From contig NZ_CP069127.1 of NCBI RefSeq assembly GCF_016811915.1, positions 4,374,001 through 4,438,000 on the forward strand: 64,000 nt of DNA, read 5' to 3'. Shown here piece after piece: positions 62,780-64,000 of this stretch. Made by a program: the position numbers and the translations under genes. Position 1 is the first letter of the stretch. Each line of letters opens with the position of its first letter. This stretch comes from Brevibacillus choshinensis. Its GTDB lineage: Bacteria; Bacillota; Bacilli; Brevibacillales; Brevibacillaceae. Below the pieces are notes generated by a model, which was given only the letters and a program-made list of their open reading frames with translations, made no database searches and was not told the DNA's origin.

Positions 62780-64000
62780 CTATCCTTTGATCCCTACCGG
62801 CAAGTAGTAGGACATGTTGTTGGTAATGGGTCCTCCGACACGGGCGACGATCGCGGACGGCTCTCCTCCGATCAAAAAGGAGCCCCACAGCAATCTTCCG
62901 TCATAGGCACCCGCTTCCGTGTTGACCGTTATTTTCGGAAGCTCCACCCGCTTTTGATAAATCATTTGCTGTTCCCAGTAGCTGTCCTCCTGATCTTTCT
63001 CCGCGATACCGCCATCCGCGTCAAATAGGACGACTCCTCCGCCCTCACGCCCAAACACAGGCTTGGTGACGTAGTCTGTCCGGCCCAAAAAACGGTTCTC
63101 GAAATAGGTCGGAAGCATGTACCTGGCTATGGTGTCGCGCTCCTCATCGTGAAAAAACTGACCCTGCTCGTGCAAATTCCAGATCAATGCCTGAAGGGCT
63201 TTGGTCTGAATCAGAAAAGCGCTCGGCGGGTTGATGATGGCGAGCTTGCGATCGGCTATGAGCGAGAGGACGTGAGCCCCTGTCTGGTAGCCTTCTTCGT
63301 CCTGCTCCTCAGCGAGCTTTTCCAAGGCGTGCAAGCGATAAAGCACATCGACGGGCTGCATCTCTTGACCGTCCAGCACGTACAGGCGATCGTTCCAGAC
63401 ACGCAGGTGTTCCAGCGGGGAAAACCTTGCCTGAAGACCTGACTCGCGCAGCAAATACAGTGTGGTTCCTTTGTCCTCTTCGTGCCAGTCCAGCGAACTG
63501 AACCAGATTTTCTCCGTCGGATATCCCCGCCGGCGGTAGGCTTCGATCACATTGCCAAAGGCACGCGCAAGCTGCGTGTTCATTCCCTCGTTGGGATCCT
63601 GACGATCAAAAAAGCGGCAGGCGCGCCCGTTTACGCAAAAGGCCTCTACAATCCCCGTAGGTGTATCGCTGTTGTATTCAAGCATTTTGAAGCCTTCATC
63701 GGTCTGGGCAAAATCAAAGCGCCCTATGATCGTGGGCATGTTCTGGGAAACGACGGTGCGGACTGCTGCCAGCGCCTGGCTTGGCACGCCCAATTCGAGA
63801 AGGAGTGCATCTTCTGCCTGCTGGAGCACCGGCACCACTTTCGCAAAAAGGCGGCCCAGCCTCTCGGTCGCATCTGCCAGCTCCCGGCGAAATTCCCGCG
63901 TAATGAGATGGATGTCAGCCAGGGCGTACTCTTCCCCGTACATCCTGTCCCACGTAAACACGCCTTCCTCGCGCATCGGACCGTACAGCTGCTCGCGGCT
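62780..64000 (-). CDS. glutathionylspermidine-synthase-like ATP-grasp protein, 5' end cut by the window
   Basis: At least 406 residues; the open frame continues past the window edge. It matches the C-terminal ATP-grasp ligase domain of GspS/YgiC/YjfC: DFAQTDEGFKMLEYNSDTPTG, VTKPVFGREGGGVVLF and GRLLWGSFLIGGEPSAIVARVG. The amidase domain of true GspS is not present in the visible part. It should ligate an amine or peptide using ATP; the substrate is unknown. First visible gene of a three-gene unit with the DUF350 and channel genes. Confidence 0.87.
   Translation of the reverse strand, partial: SREQLYGPMREEGVFTWDRMYGEEYALADIHLITREFRRELADATERLGRLFAKVVPVLQQAEDALLLELGVPSQALAAVRTVVSQNMPTIIGRFDFAQTDEGFKMLEYNSDTPTGIVEAFCVNGRACRFFDRQDPNEGMNTQLARAFGNVIEAYRRRGYPTEKIWFSSLDWHEEDKGTTLYLLRESGLQARFSPLEHLRVWNDRLYVLDGQEMQPVDVLYRLHALEKLAEEQDEEGYQTGAHVLSLIADRKLAIINPPSAFLIQTKALQALIWNLHEQGQFFHDEERDTIARYMLPTYFENRFLGRTDYVTKPVFGREGGGVVLFDADGGIAEKDQEDSYWEQQMIYQKRVELPKITVNTEAGAYDGRLLWGSFLIGGEPSAIVARVGGPITNNMSYYLPVGIKG

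Noticed and set aside
1..64000. CRISPR arrays, tRNA or rRNA genes, riboswitches, intact insertion sequences
   Set aside because: No regularly spaced direct repeats, cloverleaf-like sequences, recognisable aptamer cores or intact transposase genes were seen on either strand by eye.

Overview
The window looks like a chromosomal segment of a Gram-positive spore-former of the Brevibacillus/Paenibacillus type. Evidence: SinR/SinI-type biofilm regulators, an SftA-type soluble DNA translocase, a CysP sulfate permease, a lipoprotein and an LCP protein suited to a monoderm wall, AGGAGG-type ribosome binding sites and frequent TTG/GTG starts. No rRNA, tRNA, CRISPR array or intact insertion sequence was seen. 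Assignments rest on reading motifs by eye; no database search was run.

Layout. 0-8 kb: a DUF6492 protein, a nickel/cobalt transporter, the histidine-utilisation operon hutU-hutI-hutG, an AraC-type response regulator with a Glu at the phosphorylation site, and a signal peptidase. 8.3-12.4 kb: a decayed accessory patch with an inverted zinc-carboxypeptidase remnant, an MFS exporter that kept its operators beside the stump of a TetR gene, a YVTN beta-propeller gene, and remnants of a phosphoribosyltransferase and an SRPBCC protein. 12.6-15.9 kb: an M20 peptidase and a sigma-54 activator transcribed together from a consensus -24/-12 promoter, with three phased palindromes upstream. 15.9-18.7 kb: a CPBP protease, a YmaF-like gene, a GH16 glucanase and a YdjC/ChbG-type deacetylase.

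18.7-42.3 kb: a large exopolysaccharide locus, nearly all on the minus strand. It encodes UDP-glucose supply (pgcA, galU), UDP-glucose dehydrogenase, a GalE-like epimerase, the GDP-mannose/GDP-fucose pathway (manC, gmd, fcl), a polyprenyl-phosphate sugar transferase, five glycosyltransferase-type genes counting that initiating transferase, a flippase, a polymerase and a chain-length protein. It ends in three tandem asparagine-synthetase-like paralogues that lack the glutaminase cysteine. SinI and SinR homologues sit divergently at its upstream edge, and a second SinR-like gene is embedded after manC. Four 16-bp sites close to GTTCTTT-N2-AAAGAAC, plus one half site, lie before the main transcription units and before the deacetylase gene. 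The inferred product is a SinR-controlled, fucose- and uronate-containing exopolysaccharide whose carboxyl groups may be amidated.

42.5-53.4 kb: a beta-helix protein, an LCP ligase, a small unknown protein, a Gate-domain membrane protein, a Nif3-like protein, a DUF2294-like protein, SftA and a lipoprotein. 53.4-61.4 kb: one sulfate-assimilation operon running sirB, sulfite reductase, DUF3906, cobA-hemD, cysP, cysH, sat, cysC. 61.5-64 kb: a potassium channel, a DUF350 protein and a glutathionylspermidine-synthase-like ATP-grasp protein cut by the window edge.
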